Numbered from the stretch's first letter, positions 6,935-14,565 are shown. The stretch: 19,137 bases of DNA from Streptomyces sp. NRRL S-118 (GCF_000716335.1 NZ_KL591011.1:1156-20292), one strand, 5' to 3'. Numbers and translations: made by a program. The notes: a model not told the origin generated them from the sequence alone.

Positions 6935-7861
6935 GTGACGCGACGCCTGATGCTCCTCGACACCGCTTCCCTGTACTTCCGCGCCTATTTCGGGGTGCCG
7001 GACTCCGTGAGGGCCCCGGACGGCACGCCCGTGAACGCCGTACGGGGGCTGCTGGACTTCATCGCCCGGCTCGTCCAGGACCACCGGCCGGACGACCTCG
7101 TGGCGTGCATGGACGCGGACTGGCGGCCGCACTGGCGGGTGGAGCTGATCCCGTCGTACAAGGCGCACCGGGTCGCCCAGGAGGCCGGGCCGGGGGCGGG
7201 GCCGGACGAGGAGGAGGTCCCGGACACGCTGTCACCGCAGGTGCCGGTGATCGAGGCCGTGCTGGACGCCGTGGGGATCGCCCGCGTGGGCGTCGCCGGG
7301 TACGAGGCGGACGACGTCATCGGCACGCTCGCGGGGCGGGCGGCGGGGCCGGTGGACATCGTGACCGGGGACCGCGACCTGTACCAGCTGGTGGACGACG
7401 CCCGCGGTGTGCGGGTGCTGTACCCGCTCAAGGGCGTCGGCAGCCTGCAGGTGACGGACGAGGACTGGCTGCGGTCCAGGTACGGCGTGGACGGGCCGGG
7501 GTACGCCGACCTGGCGCTGCTGCGCGGCGACCCGAGCGACGGGCTTCCGGGGGTGCCGGGCATCGGCGAGAAGACCGCCGCGAAGTTGCTGGCGACGTAC
7601 GGGGACCTGGCCGGGATCATGGCGGCGGTCGACGACCGGGCGTCGAAGCTGACGCCGGCGCAGCGCAGGCGGCTCGACGAGGCACGGGACTACGTGGCGG
7701 TGGCGCCGAAGGTGGTGCGGGTGGCCGACGACGTGCCGCTGCCGGAGTTCGACCCGGCACTGCCCGCCGGACCGGCCCGGCCGGCGGAGCTGGAGGAGCT
7801 GGCGGAGCGCTGGGGGCTGGGGGGCTCGCTCGACCGGTTGCTCTCCACTCTCCGGAAGTAG
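6935..7861 (+). CDS. Stand-alone 5'-3' exonuclease (FEN/PIN-like, PolA 5'-nuclease type)
   Basis: A 308-residue nuclease related to the 5'-nuclease domain of DNA polymerase I, here without a polymerase. Metal-binding acidic motifs are visible in order: LMLLDTASLYFRAYFG (first Asp), ACMDADWRPHWR, GYEADDVIGTLA, VTGDRDLYQLVDD, and the helix-hairpin-helix clamp GDPSDGLPGVPGIGEKTAAK. It should remove 5' flaps or RNA ends during replication and repair. In-frame starts also exist at 6911 (GTG) and 6923 (ATG). I prefer the GTG at 6935 because the ATG at 6923 lies inside the predicted -10 and no clear ribosome binding site is present, which suits a leaderless message. The next gene starts 56 bp after its stop. 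Confidence 0.9.
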   Translation: MTRRLMLLDTASLYFRAYFGVPDSVRAPDGTPVNAVRGLLDFIARLVQDHRPDDLVACMDADWRPHWRVELIPSYKAHRVAQEAGPGAGPDEEEVPDTLSPQVPVIEAVLDAVGIARVGVAGYEADDVIGTLAGRAAGPVDIVTGDRDLYQLVDDARGVRVLYPLKGVGSLQVTDEDWLRSRYGVDGPGYADLALLRGDPSDGLPGVPGIGEKTAAKLLATYGDLAGIMAAVDDRASKLTPAQRRRLDEARDYVAVAPKVVRVADDVPLPEFDPALPAGPARPAELEELAERWGLGGSLDRLLSTLRK

Positions 7862-7864
7862 GTG

Positions 7865-7885
7865 TTAGCTTAGGTAAGCCTAAGC
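7865..7885. promoter_or_regulatory. Iron box (DmdR/IdeR-type operator)
   Basis: TTAGCTTAGGTAAGCCTAA (7865-7883) matches the 19-bp iron-box style TTAGGTTAGGCTnACCTAA. It includes a perfect 7-bp inverted repeat, GCTTAGG/CCTAAGC (7868-7885). It lies 32 bp before the siderophore-interacting protein gene and predicts repression by the iron-loaded DtxR-family regulator. Confidence 0.85.
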
Positions 7886-7917
7886 AGACATCCTTTCCGG
7901 GAGACGGGGGAATCACC

Positions 7918-8766
7918 GTGGCGGACCAGCCTGCCCGCAAGGCACCCAGGGCCCACGAGGCCCGGGTGGTGCGTACCGAGCGCCTCACGCCGCACATGGT
8001 GCGCGTCGTCCTCGGCGGTGAGGGCCTGTCCGCGTTCGCGACGGGCGAGTACACCGACCACTACATCAAACTGCTGTTCGCCGCCCCCGGGGTGACCTAT
8101 CCGGAGCCGTTCGACATGGAGCGGATCCGCGAGGAGTTCCCGCGCGACCAGTGGCCGACGACGCGGACGTACACGGTACGGGCGTGGGACGCCGACCAGC
8201 GCGAGCTGACCGTCGACTTCGTGGTGCACGGCGACGAGGGGCTGGCCGGCCCGTGGGCGGCGCGTGCCGAGACCGGCGAGATCGTGCGCTTCCTGGGGCC
8301 GGGCGGCGGGTACGCGCCGGACCCTGCGGCGGACTGGCACCTGCTGGCGGGGGACGAGAGCGCGCTGCCGGCGATCGCCGCGTCGCTGGAGCGGCTGCCG
8401 GAGGGTGCGGTGGGGCACGCCCTCATCGAGGTCGACTCCCCCGCCGAGGAGCAGAAGATCGCGGCTCCCTCCGGCGTCGAGCTCCGCTGGCTGCACCGTG
8501 GCGCGCGCCCGGTCGGCGAGGCGCTCCTGGCCGCGGTGGAGGAGCTGGCCTTCCCGTCCGGGGACGTGCACGCCTTCGTCCACGGCGAAGCCGGCTTCGT
8601 CAAGGACCTGCGCCGCCACCTGCGCCTGGAGCGCGGCATACCGCGCGACCGGCTCTCCATCTCGGGCTACTGGCGCCTGGGCCAGACGGACGAGGCATGG
8701 CGCGCGGTGAAGCGCGACTGGAACGCGCAGGTCGAGCGCGAGCAGGAGCCGCCCGCAGCCGCCTGA
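7918..8766 (+). CDS. Siderophore-interacting protein (FAD-binding ferric-siderophore reductase, ViuB/SIP family)
   Basis: A 282-residue cytosolic flavoprotein that releases iron from imported ferric siderophores by reduction. The FAD-binding beta-barrel carries RTYTVR (83-88) and GPGGGY (127-132). The C-terminal SIP domain starts with LLAGDESALPAI (142-153) and ends with the family signature ISGYWRLGQTDEAW. The start is GTG at 7918 with a G-rich binding site (GGGGG, 7 nt upstream). It appears monocistronic: an iron box upstream, a strong terminator 19 bp downstream, and no siderophore transporter or synthesis genes nearby. Expression should rise in iron starvation. Confidence 0.93.
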   Translation: MADQPARKAPRAHEARVVRTERLTPHMVRVVLGGEGLSAFATGEYTDHYIKLLFAAPGVTYPEPFDMERIREEFPRDQWPTTRTYTVRAWDADQRELTVDFVVHGDEGLAGPWAARAETGEIVRFLGPGGGYAPDPAADWHLLAGDESALPAIAASLERLPEGAVGHALIEVDSPAEEQKIAAPSGVELRWLHRGARPVGEALLAAVEELAFPSGDVHAFVHGEAGFVKDLRRHLRLERGIPRDRLSISGYWRLGQTDEAWRAVKRDWNAQVEREQEPPAAA

Positions 8767-8784
8767 CCTCCCCGCCCGGCACCA

Positions 8785-8821
8785 CAGGGCCCCCGGCCGG
8801 CACCGTCGGCCGGGGGCCCTG
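8785..8821 (+). terminator. Strong hairpin terminator after the siderophore-interacting protein gene
   Basis: A perfect 15-bp stem (8785-8799 with 8807-8821) and a 7-nt loop lie 19 bp past the stop. No U-run follows, which is usual in Streptomyces. Confidence 0.8.
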
Positions 8822-9115
8822 CCGCCTGGCCGCACCAGTGGCCCGGGGGCTCCTGCGGGGCACGCGGTGCACGGTGCGTCGCGTGCCATCCCTTCGCCGA
8901 CCCGTCAAGGCGGGAGGGCCACGGACCATAGGGGGCCTTCGGCTCACCGGGCCGCGAGCCCCCGGGCTGGCATGCCCGTCCCGGGCGGGCCCGGCGGTCC
9001 GCGCACCGCACACCGCGCCCCGCCCAGGAGACCCGGACCGCGAGACCCGGGGCTCGCTGCGCCCGGCCGCGTCACCCCTGGCTTCAGGCTCCAGCCTCAG
9101 GGGCAGGCGGAACGC
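8822..9115. other. Intergenic stretch between the SIP and MerR genes
   Basis: These 294 bases are GC-rich, and none of the frames reads as a recognisable protein or a start with a binding site. Apart from a possible hairpin near the end of the MerR gene I see no defined element. Confidence 0.5.
9075..9103 (-). terminator. Possible terminator of the MerR gene
   Basis: CCCCTG (9075-9080) pairs with CAGGGG (9098-9103). An inner GCT/AGC pairing is possible with a small bulge. It lies 13 bp past the MerR stop on the minus strand. The stem is imperfect. Confidence 0.35.
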
Positions 9116-9829
9116 TCAACACCCGGGCTCCGGGGCCGCCCCAGGCCCCGGCGCAGGCTTCTCGCCGTCCCCGTACATCTGCGCCGACGCGTCCACGTGC
9201 GCCAGCCGCCGCAGGGCGACGAACACCGCGTCACCCAGCACCGTGCCGATCACCGCGCTCTCCACCACGTCCTCGCGCTTGGCGTTGCCCGCCACGTACG
9301 AGAGGTCCGCGGCGGCGACGCGCTCCGCCGCAGCCGCGTAGTCGTCCAGCACCTGCACGAAGTCCGCGTGCCCCACCCGGCCGAAGGCGGCCAGCGCCCC
9401 GGCGAGCGCCTCGCTCTGCGGCGAGGACGCGTTCACCCGCCAGCCCCGCCGGGCGATCAGCTCCTTCGCCGTGGTCCGCGCCGCCTCCAGCTCCGCGTCC
9501 GGCTCGCCGCCGTGGCGCGGCGCGATGCGGACGGCGGCCTCACCGAGCACCTTGTGCACCGGGCGCTCGCTGTCGTCGACCGCGTCGAGCACCTCGCGGA
9601 TGGCCGCCACCGACAGGCCGCCCACGTCGAGCAGCGCCCGGACCAACCGCAGCCGGCGCTCGTGGGCGTCGTCGTAGTGCGCCTGGTTGGGGCTGGTCAG
9701 CCGCCCGGCGGGAAGCAGCCCTTCCCGTACGTAGTACTTGATCGTCGGTACCGACACCCCGGTCCGCCGGCTCAACTCACCGATGCGCATGCCCGCCGCG
9801 CCACCTCTCGCCCCACTCACCCTTGCCAT
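9116..9829 (-). CDS. MerR-family transcriptional regulator
   Basis: A 237-residue protein. A MerR winged helix-turn-helix begins at about residue 14 (MRIGELSRRTGVSVPTIKYY), continues with REGLLPAGRLTSPNQAHY, and is followed by a dimerisation helix (RLRLVRALLDVGGLSVAAIR). The C-terminal ~130 residues are helical with no cysteine cluster, so it is not a metal sensor of the classic type; an organic ligand or stress signal is more likely. The start is ATG at 9829, with GAGAGGTG just upstream. An internal ATG at 9790 would also leave the DNA-binding domain intact. It is divergent from the membrane-protein pair, which it probably controls from the shared 76-bp gap containing GATAG/CTATC repeats. 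Confidence 0.9.
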   Translation of the reverse strand: MARVSGARGGAAGMRIGELSRRTGVSVPTIKYYVREGLLPAGRLTSPNQAHYDDAHERRLRLVRALLDVGGLSVAAIREVLDAVDDSERPVHKVLGEAAVRIAPRHGGEPDAELEAARTTAKELIARRGWRVNASSPQSEALAGALAAFGRVGHADFVQVLDDYAAAAERVAAADLSYVAGNAKREDVVESAVIGTVLGDAVFVALRRLAHVDASAQMYGDGEKPAPGPGAAPEPGC

Positions 9830-9883
9830 GACACCTCTCATCATAGATAGTCGAGCTATCAGATAGTGGAGAGCGCCGCTATC
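9823..9883. promoter_or_regulatory. Divergent promoter/operator region of the MerR gene and membrane pair
   Basis: On the plus strand, TTGCCA (9823-9828) and GATAGT (9846-9851) are 17 bp apart. On the minus strand, TATGAT (9845-9840) could be the MerR -10. Repeats GATAG (9846-9850), CTATC (9856-9860), GATAG (9862-9866) and CTATC (9879-9883) alternate in orientation and make two possible dyads. MerR binding here is inferred. Confidence 0.5.
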
Positions 9884-9905
9884 CATCCATTCCCCGGGGG
9901 GTTCC

Positions 9906-10904
9906 ATGTCCTTCTCGAACCGGCTGCCAGCCCTGCACCGACTGCCAGCCCTGCACCGGCCGTTGGTCCTGTTCTCCGGCGCCATGGCGGTCCTCGCCGT
10001 CATCTCGGCGGTCGGCCTGATCGTGGACGACCGGATCCTGACCGGCGCGCCGATCTGGGCCAAGCCGTTCAAGTTCGCCGTCTCGTTCGTCGCCTACTGC
10101 CTTTCCCTTGCCTGGATGCTGTCGTTGCTCCCCCGCTTCCGCCGCACCGGCTGGTGGGCGGGCACCGTGGTCGCCGCCTCGTCCGCCGTCGAGATGGCGA
10201 TCATCACCACGCAGGTCGTACGCGGCCGGCGCAGCCACTTCAACGTCGCGACGCCCTTGGACGAGACGCTGTTCACCGTCATGGGAGCGACCGTCGTCGT
10301 CCTGTGGTCCGCGACGCTCGTCATCGCCGTCCTCCTCTTCCGCGCGCGGATCGCGGACCGGGCGTCCGCCTGGGCCGTCCGGCTGGGCGCACTGCTCGCG
10401 CTGGCCGGCGCGGGTATCGGGTTCCTGATGACACAGCCCGCGCCGGGGCAGGAGCGCGGGGTCTCCGACGCGGTCGGCGCACACAGCGTCGGCGTACCGG
10501 ACGGCGGCCCGGGCATGCCGCTCATCGGCTGGTCGACCACCGGCGGTGACCTGCGCGTCCCGCACTTCGTGGGGATGCACGCCCTGCAACTGCTGCCGCT
10601 CCTCCTGATCGCGCTCCTCGCCCTGGCCCCCCGCTTCCCGCGGCTGCGCGACGACCGCGTACGACTGCGGCTGGTGCTCGTGGCCTCGGCGGCCTACGGG
10701 GCGGTCCTGGCCCTGACGACCTGGCAGGCCCTGCGGGGCCAGCCGCTGAACCATCCGGACGGAGCGACGCTCACCGCCGCGGGGCTGATCGCGGCGCTCA
10801 CCGCGGCCGGCTGCTGGGCGGCACTGCGCACCCGGCCCACGCCCCCGCCTCCGCCCGCACCCGCGCCCGCCGCCCGCCCCGCCGACCTGGAGCACACCGC
10901 ATGA
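9906..10904 (+). CDS. Polytopic membrane protein, function unknown
   Basis: A 332-residue protein with about seven or eight hydrophobic segments, beginning near residues 20-40 (LVLFSGAMAVLAVISAVGLIV). A long polar loop lies around residues 176-220. The C-terminus is Pro/Ala-rich (a run of prolines after RTRPT). Motifs such as IWAKPFKFAVSF and HFVGMHALQLLPLL recur in uncharacterised actinobacterial membrane proteins; I cannot give a function. The start is ATG at 9906 after GGGGGGTTCC. An 18-bp tandem repeat duplicates LPALHR near the N-terminus. Its stop overlaps the next start (ATGA), so the two genes are coupled. A divergent MerR gene suggests inducible expression. Confidence 0.82.
   Translation: MSFSNRLPALHRLPALHRPLVLFSGAMAVLAVISAVGLIVDDRILTGAPIWAKPFKFAVSFVAYCLSLAWMLSLLPRFRRTGWWAGTVVAASSAVEMAIITTQVVRGRRSHFNVATPLDETLFTVMGATVVVLWSATLVIAVLLFRARIADRASAWAVRLGALLALAGAGIGFLMTQPAPGQERGVSDAVGAHSVGVPDGGPGMPLIGWSTTGGDLRVPHFVGMHALQLLPLLLIALLALAPRFPRLRDDRVRLRLVLVASAAYGAVLALTTWQALRGQPLNHPDGATLTAAGLIAALTAAGCWAALRTRPTPPPPPAPAPAARPADLEHTA
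9924..9959 (+). repeat. In-frame 18-bp tandem repeat
   Basis: CTGCCAGCCCTGCACCG occurs at 9924-9940 and 9942-9958. The 18-bp period duplicates six residues (LPALHR) without breaking the frame of the membrane protein. Confidence 0.85.
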
Positions 10905-11332
10905 CCGTCTTCCTCTTCGAGCTGTCGTTCTTCCTGGCCGCGCCCGTCTGGCTGTTGATGATCCTGGCCCCGAACTGGTCCTGGACGTCCCGCGTCGCCG
11001 CCTCTCCGCTGACGGTCGTCCCCATCCTGCTGGTGTACCTGGGTCTCGCCGCGCCGGTCCTCCCGGAGCTGTGGACCGCTGTGCGCGAGCCGGACCTGGA
11101 CGCCTTCCGGGACCTGACCGCCCTCGCCGACGGCGCCGGGGCGATCTGGGCGCAGGTCATCGCCTGGGACCTGCTGATCGGCCAGTGGATGTTCCTGGAG
11201 TCACGCCGGCTCGGCCTGCACCCGCTGCTGACCGGGCCCCTGCTGGTCCTGACGATCCTCCTCTCCCCCGTCGGCCTGCTGGTCTTCCTGACCCTGCGAT
11301 GGGCGAAGAGCCGCTCGGCGGCGGATGCCTGA
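10901..11332 (+). CDS. ABA4-like (DUF4281) family membrane protein
   Basis: A 143-residue membrane protein with four hydrophobic segments (about 3-23, 35-55, 78-98, 108-133). It resembles the ABA4-like family, with APNWSWT after the first helix, then DLTALADGAGAIWAQVIAWDLLIGQWMFLESRR and TGPLLVLTILLSPVGLL. The plant founder is needed for neoxanthin formation, but bacterial members have no established role and no carotenoid genes are nearby. Its ATG overlaps the stop of the preceding membrane gene (ATGA), indicating translational coupling and a joint function under the MerR regulator. Confidence 0.85.
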   Translation: MTVFLFELSFFLAAPVWLLMILAPNWSWTSRVAASPLTVVPILLVYLGLAAPVLPELWTAVREPDLDAFRDLTALADGAGAIWAQVIAWDLLIGQWMFLESRRLGLHPLLTGPLLVLTILLSPVGLLVFLTLRWAKSRSAADA

Positions 11333-11344
11333 CACCCCGGCTCG

Positions 11345-11575
11345 GCGCTCCGGGCGCTGCGGACCACGTCCTCGTTCGAGGAGGCCCTTGCGGCCGCGAT
11401 CGACCCGGGCGGCGACACGGACACCATCGCCGCCGTGACGGGTGCGCCGGCCGGCGCGGTGTGCGGAGCGGGGGCGCTCCCGCCGCGCTGGACGGCCGCG
11501 TCGCCCGTCCCCCTGCCGGGGCACGGCGGCCGCGTCCTGCGCACCCCCGAACTCGCCGCGGCCGGACGTTCCTGA
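11345..11575 (+). pseudogene. C-terminal remnant of an ADP-ribosylglycohydrolase (DraG-type)
   Basis: A 77-codon open stretch ends at TGA (11573-11575). It reads ALRTTSSFEEAL, then the family's metal-site motif GGDTDTIAAVTG, then AGAVCGAGALPPRW and HGGRVLRTPELA. DraG-type hydrolases end with exactly this order: the two Asp residues of DTD bind magnesium, followed by a helix and a short tail. The N-terminal ~220 residues, including the first metal motif, are missing, and the stop of the preceding gene is in frame just upstream. No start codon with a binding site is visible. It is a decayed scrap rather than an expressed gene. Confidence 0.75.
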
Positions 11576-11579
11576 GACG

Positions 11580-11620
11580 CGCCGAGGGCCCGGCCGGTCT
11601 CCCCGGCCGGGCCCTCGGCG
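11580..11620. terminator. Strong bidirectional terminator
   Basis: A perfect 18-bp stem (11580-11597 with 11603-11620) and 5-nt loop lie between the ABA4-like gene and scrap on the plus strand and the end of helY on the minus strand. The stem is long enough to stop transcription from both sides. Confidence 0.85.
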
Positions 11621-11636
11621 TGTGCGCGAACGGGCG

Positions 11637-14462
11637 TCAGCCCACCGAGCTGTACGCCACCACACCGCGCAGCAGCCCGTCGACCGCCTTGCGTGCGCTC
11701 TTGGCGACCGTGCTGTCCTCGCGCGGTGCCGCCGCGGCGATCTGACCGAGGACGTCGATGACCTGCTTGCACCACCGGACGAAGTCACCGGCGGGCATCT
11801 CGGCCTCGCGCAGCACCTCGTCCAGTCCCCGCCCGGAGGCCCACTGGTGGGCGGCCCAGGCGAAGCCGAGGTCCGGCTCGCGCTGGCCGACGCCCTCCGT
11901 CTGGTTGATCCTGAAGTCCTCCTCCAGGGCGTCCAGTCGTCCCCAGATCCGCACCATCTCGCCGAGCGCGGCCTTGGCGCGGCCCGTCGGCACCTTCGGC
12001 GCGACGGCGTCGTCGGACTGCCTGGCCTCGTACACCAACGCGGAGACACAGGCGGCCAGTTCGGCCGGGTTGAGCCCTTCCCACACGCCTTCGCGCAGGC
12101 ATTCGCTGGCCAGCAGGTCCAGTTCGCCGTACAGCCGGGCGAGCCGCTTGCCGTGCTCGGTGACCTCGTCGCCGCGCAGGTAGTCCATCTCGGTCAGCAG
12201 CGCCACGATCCGGTCGAAGGTGCGGGCGATGGTGTTCGTCCGCCCCTCGATGCGGCGCTCGAGCTGCCGCGTGTCCCGCTGCAGCCGGTGGTAGCGCTCG
12301 GCCCACCGGGCGTGGTCCTCGCGCTCGTCGCACCCGTGGCAGGGGTGCGCGCGGAGGGCCGCGCGGAGCCGGACGATCTCGCGGTCGTCGACGGCGGCGG
12401 AGCGCTGCTTGCGGTGCCGGTCGGGCACGATGTGCCCGGCTTTGGTACGCAGCGCGGAGGCGAGGTCCCGCCGCGACTGCGGGGAGCGCGGGTTGAACGT
12501 GCGCGGGATGCGCATGCGCTCCAACGGCTCCACCGGCACCGGGAAGTCGATCGACGCCAGCCGCTTGACCTGCCGTTCGGCGGTGAGCACGAGCGGGCGC
12601 GGCCCGTCCGCGTGCTCGAAGCCGCGGTGTCCGTTGGACCGGCCCGCGGGCAGGCCCGGGTCCAGGACGAGCGCCAGGCCGGCGAACTTCCCGGTCGGGA
12701 CGTGGATCACGTCACCCGGCTTGAGCTTCTCCAGGGAGGAGGCGGCCGCCGCCCGGCGCTGCGCCGCGCCCTGCTTGGCCAGTTCGGTCTCCCGTTCCTT
12801 GAGTTCGCGGCGCAGCCGCGCGTACTCCTCGAAGTCACCGAGGTGGCAGGTCATGCCCTCGCGGTAACCCTCCAGGCCCTCCTCGTTGCGCTGGACCTGC
12901 CGGGAGATGCCGACGACGGACTTGTCGGCCTGGAACTGGGCGAACGAGGTCTCCAGCAGTTCGCGCGAGCGGTGCCGCCCGAACTGGTCGACCAGGTTCA
13001 CGGCCATGTTGTACGACGGCTTGAAGCTGGAGCGCAGCGGGTACGTCCGGGTGCCGGCCAGCCCCGCGAGGTGCTCGGGGTCCATGCCCCGCTGCCACAG
13101 CACGACGGCGTGGCCCTCGACGTCGATGCCGCGCCGTCCGGCCCGCCCGGTGAGCTGGGTGTACTCACCGGGGGTGATGTCGGCGTGCTGTTCGCCGTTC
13201 CACTTGACGAGCTTCTCCAGCACCACGGACCGCGCGGGCATGTTGATGCCCAGCGCGAGGGTCTCGGTGGCGAAGACGGCCTTCACCAGACCGCGCACGA
13301 ACAGCTCCTCGACGACCTCCTTGAAGGTCGGCAGCATGCCGGCGTGGTGCGCGGCGATGCCCCGCTCCAGTCCCTCCAGCCACTCGTAGTACCCGAGGAC
13401 GTGCAGGTCCTCCGGCGGGATGGACTCGGTGCGCTGCTCGACGATCTCCCGCACCCGGCGGCGCGAGTCCTCGTCGTTGAGCCGCAGCCCGGCGTACAGG
13501 CACTGCTGTACGGCGGCCTCGCACCCGGCCCGGCTGAAGATGAAGGTGATGGCGGGCAGGAGCCCTTCGGCGTCGAGCCGCTCGATCACCTCGGGCCGCC
13601 CGGGGGTCCAGATCCGCGAGCGCTGGCGGCGCTCGCGCTCCCGGTCGGCCTCGCTCATCCGGCCGCGCCGGCGGTCACGGCCGTTGAACGGGCGCGAGTT
13701 CTCCATGCGGGCGAGGCGGACGAGGTCGGGGTTGACCTCGCGCCGGCCGGCGCCGCGGCCGCCGTGGTCGGTCTCCTCCTCGAAGAGGTCGTGCATCCGG
13801 CGTCCGGCCAGGACGTGTTGCCACAGCGGCACGGGACGGCTCTCGGAGACGATCACCTCGGTGTCGCCGCGGACGGTGTCCAGCCAGTCGCCGAACTCCT
13901 CGGCGTTGGACACGGTCGCGGAGAGCGACACCAGGGTCACCGAGTCGGGGAGATGGATGATCACTTCTTCCCACACGGCTCCGCGGAACCGGTCGGAGAG
14001 GTAGTGGACCTCGTCCATCACCACGTAACCGAGGCCGCGCAGCGACTGGGAGCCCGCGTACAGCATGTTCCGCAGGACCTCGGTGGTCATCACGACCACC
14101 GGCGCCTCGGAATTGACGCTGTTGTCGCCGGTGAGCAGACCGACCTTGTCGGCTCCGTAGCGTTTGACCAGGTCGGCGTACTTCTGGTTGGACAGCGCCT
14201 TGATGGGCGTGGTGTAGAAGCACTTGCGCCCCTGCTCCAGGGCCAGGTGCACGGCGAACTCGCCGACGATGGTCTTCCCGGAGCCGGTGGGCGCCGCGAC
14301 GAGTACGCCCTTGCCCGCCTCCAGGGCGCGGCAGGCCTCGATCTGGAAGGGATCCAGTTCGAAGTCGTACAGGTCTCGGAAGGGCGCGAACGCGGTGGCC
14401 TGCTCGGCGGCGCGGCGCCGGGCAGCCGCGTACGCCTCCGCGGGTGTGAGGTCCTCTGTCAT
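11637..14462 (-). CDS. helY: Ski2/Mtr4-like DEAD/DEAH-box RNA helicase HelY
   Basis: A 941-residue superfamily 2 helicase. Walker A is AAPTGSGKT (56-64), followed by TTPIKALSNQK (84-94), the Walker B box DEVH (150-153), SAT (181-183) and, in the second RecA lobe, QLTGRAGRRGIDVEGHAV. Length and the C-terminal helical DSHCT-like region (ACVSALVYEARQSDD) agree with the actinobacterial HelY group. It probably unwinds structured RNA or RNA-DNA. The start is ATG at 14462. The predicted transcription start lies only about 4 nt before it and there is no ribosome binding site, so the message may be nearly leaderless. It follows tatC at a 103-bp gap but has its own damage-type promoter. Confidence 0.93.
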   Translation of the reverse strand: MTEDLTPAEAYAAARRRAAEQATAFAPFRDLYDFELDPFQIEACRALEAGKGVLVAAPTGSGKTIVGEFAVHLALEQGRKCFYTTPIKALSNQKYADLVKRYGADKVGLLTGDNSVNSEAPVVVMTTEVLRNMLYAGSQSLRGLGYVVMDEVHYLSDRFRGAVWEEVIIHLPDSVTLVSLSATVSNAEEFGDWLDTVRGDTEVIVSESRPVPLWQHVLAGRRMHDLFEEETDHGGRGAGRREVNPDLVRLARMENSRPFNGRDRRRGRMSEADRERERRQRSRIWTPGRPEVIERLDAEGLLPAITFIFSRAGCEAAVQQCLYAGLRLNDEDSRRRVREIVEQRTESIPPEDLHVLGYYEWLEGLERGIAAHHAGMLPTFKEVVEELFVRGLVKAVFATETLALGINMPARSVVLEKLVKWNGEQHADITPGEYTQLTGRAGRRGIDVEGHAVVLWQRGMDPEHLAGLAGTRTYPLRSSFKPSYNMAVNLVDQFGRHRSRELLETSFAQFQADKSVVGISRQVQRNEEGLEGYREGMTCHLGDFEEYARLRRELKERETELAKQGAAQRRAAAASSLEKLKPGDVIHVPTGKFAGLALVLDPGLPAGRSNGHRGFEHADGPRPLVLTAERQVKRLASIDFPVPVEPLERMRIPRTFNPRSPQSRRDLASALRTKAGHIVPDRHRKQRSAAVDDREIVRLRAALRAHPCHGCDEREDHARWAERYHRLQRDTRQLERRIEGRTNTIARTFDRIVALLTEMDYLRGDEVTEHGKRLARLYGELDLLASECLREGVWEGLNPAELAACVSALVYEARQSDDAVAPKVPTGRAKAALGEMVRIWGRLDALEEDFRINQTEGVGQREPDLGFAWAAHQWASGRGLDEVLREAEMPAGDFVRWCKQVIDVLGQIAAAAPREDSTVAKSARKAVDGLLRGVVAYSSVG

Positions 14463-14472
14463 CTTGTTATCG

Positions 14473-14495
14473 AGCCTACCCGTCGGCACTGACAG
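14473..14495 (-). promoter_or_regulatory. RecA-NDp (PafBC-type DNA-damage) promoter of helY
   Basis: The minus strand reads CTGTCAGTG (14495-14487), exactly 8 nt, then TAGGCT (14478-14473). It fits the mycobacterial consensus tTGTCRGTG-N8-TAnnnT at every conserved base; only the weakly conserved first t is C. The motif sits 10-33 bp before the helY ATG. A role for PafBC here is inferred from the motif and from pafBC lying upstream in the same gene cluster. Confidence 0.7.
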
Positions 14496-14543
14496 TCAGC
14501 TCGATCTTTAATCCGCCTTGCACAACGGTGCGCACGGTGATCA

Positions 14544-14560
14544 GGCGGGCACGGGCCGCC
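14544..14560 (-). terminator. Possible weak terminator of tatC
   Basis: GGCGG (14544-14548) and CCGCC (14556-14560) can form a short hairpin just past the tatC stop. With only 5 bp of strong stem it would leak at most partly. Confidence 0.25.
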
Positions 14561-14565
14561 ACCGG

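Noticed and set aside
8600..9013. Minus-strand open frames after the siderophore-interacting protein gene
   Set aside because: They cross the terminator hairpin and the end of the SIP gene antisense. The products are Arg/Pro/Gly-rich with no family resemblance.
9601..9620. TGTCGGTG inside the MerR gene as a RecA-NDp element
   Set aside because: The downstream hexamer (CCGCGA) does not fit a -10 and the site is within coding sequence with no gene start following.
11442..14492. 1016-codon open frame on the plus strand
   Set aside because: It runs antisense over the whole helicase gene, which has all helicase motifs in order. No domain or start signal is seen on the plus strand.
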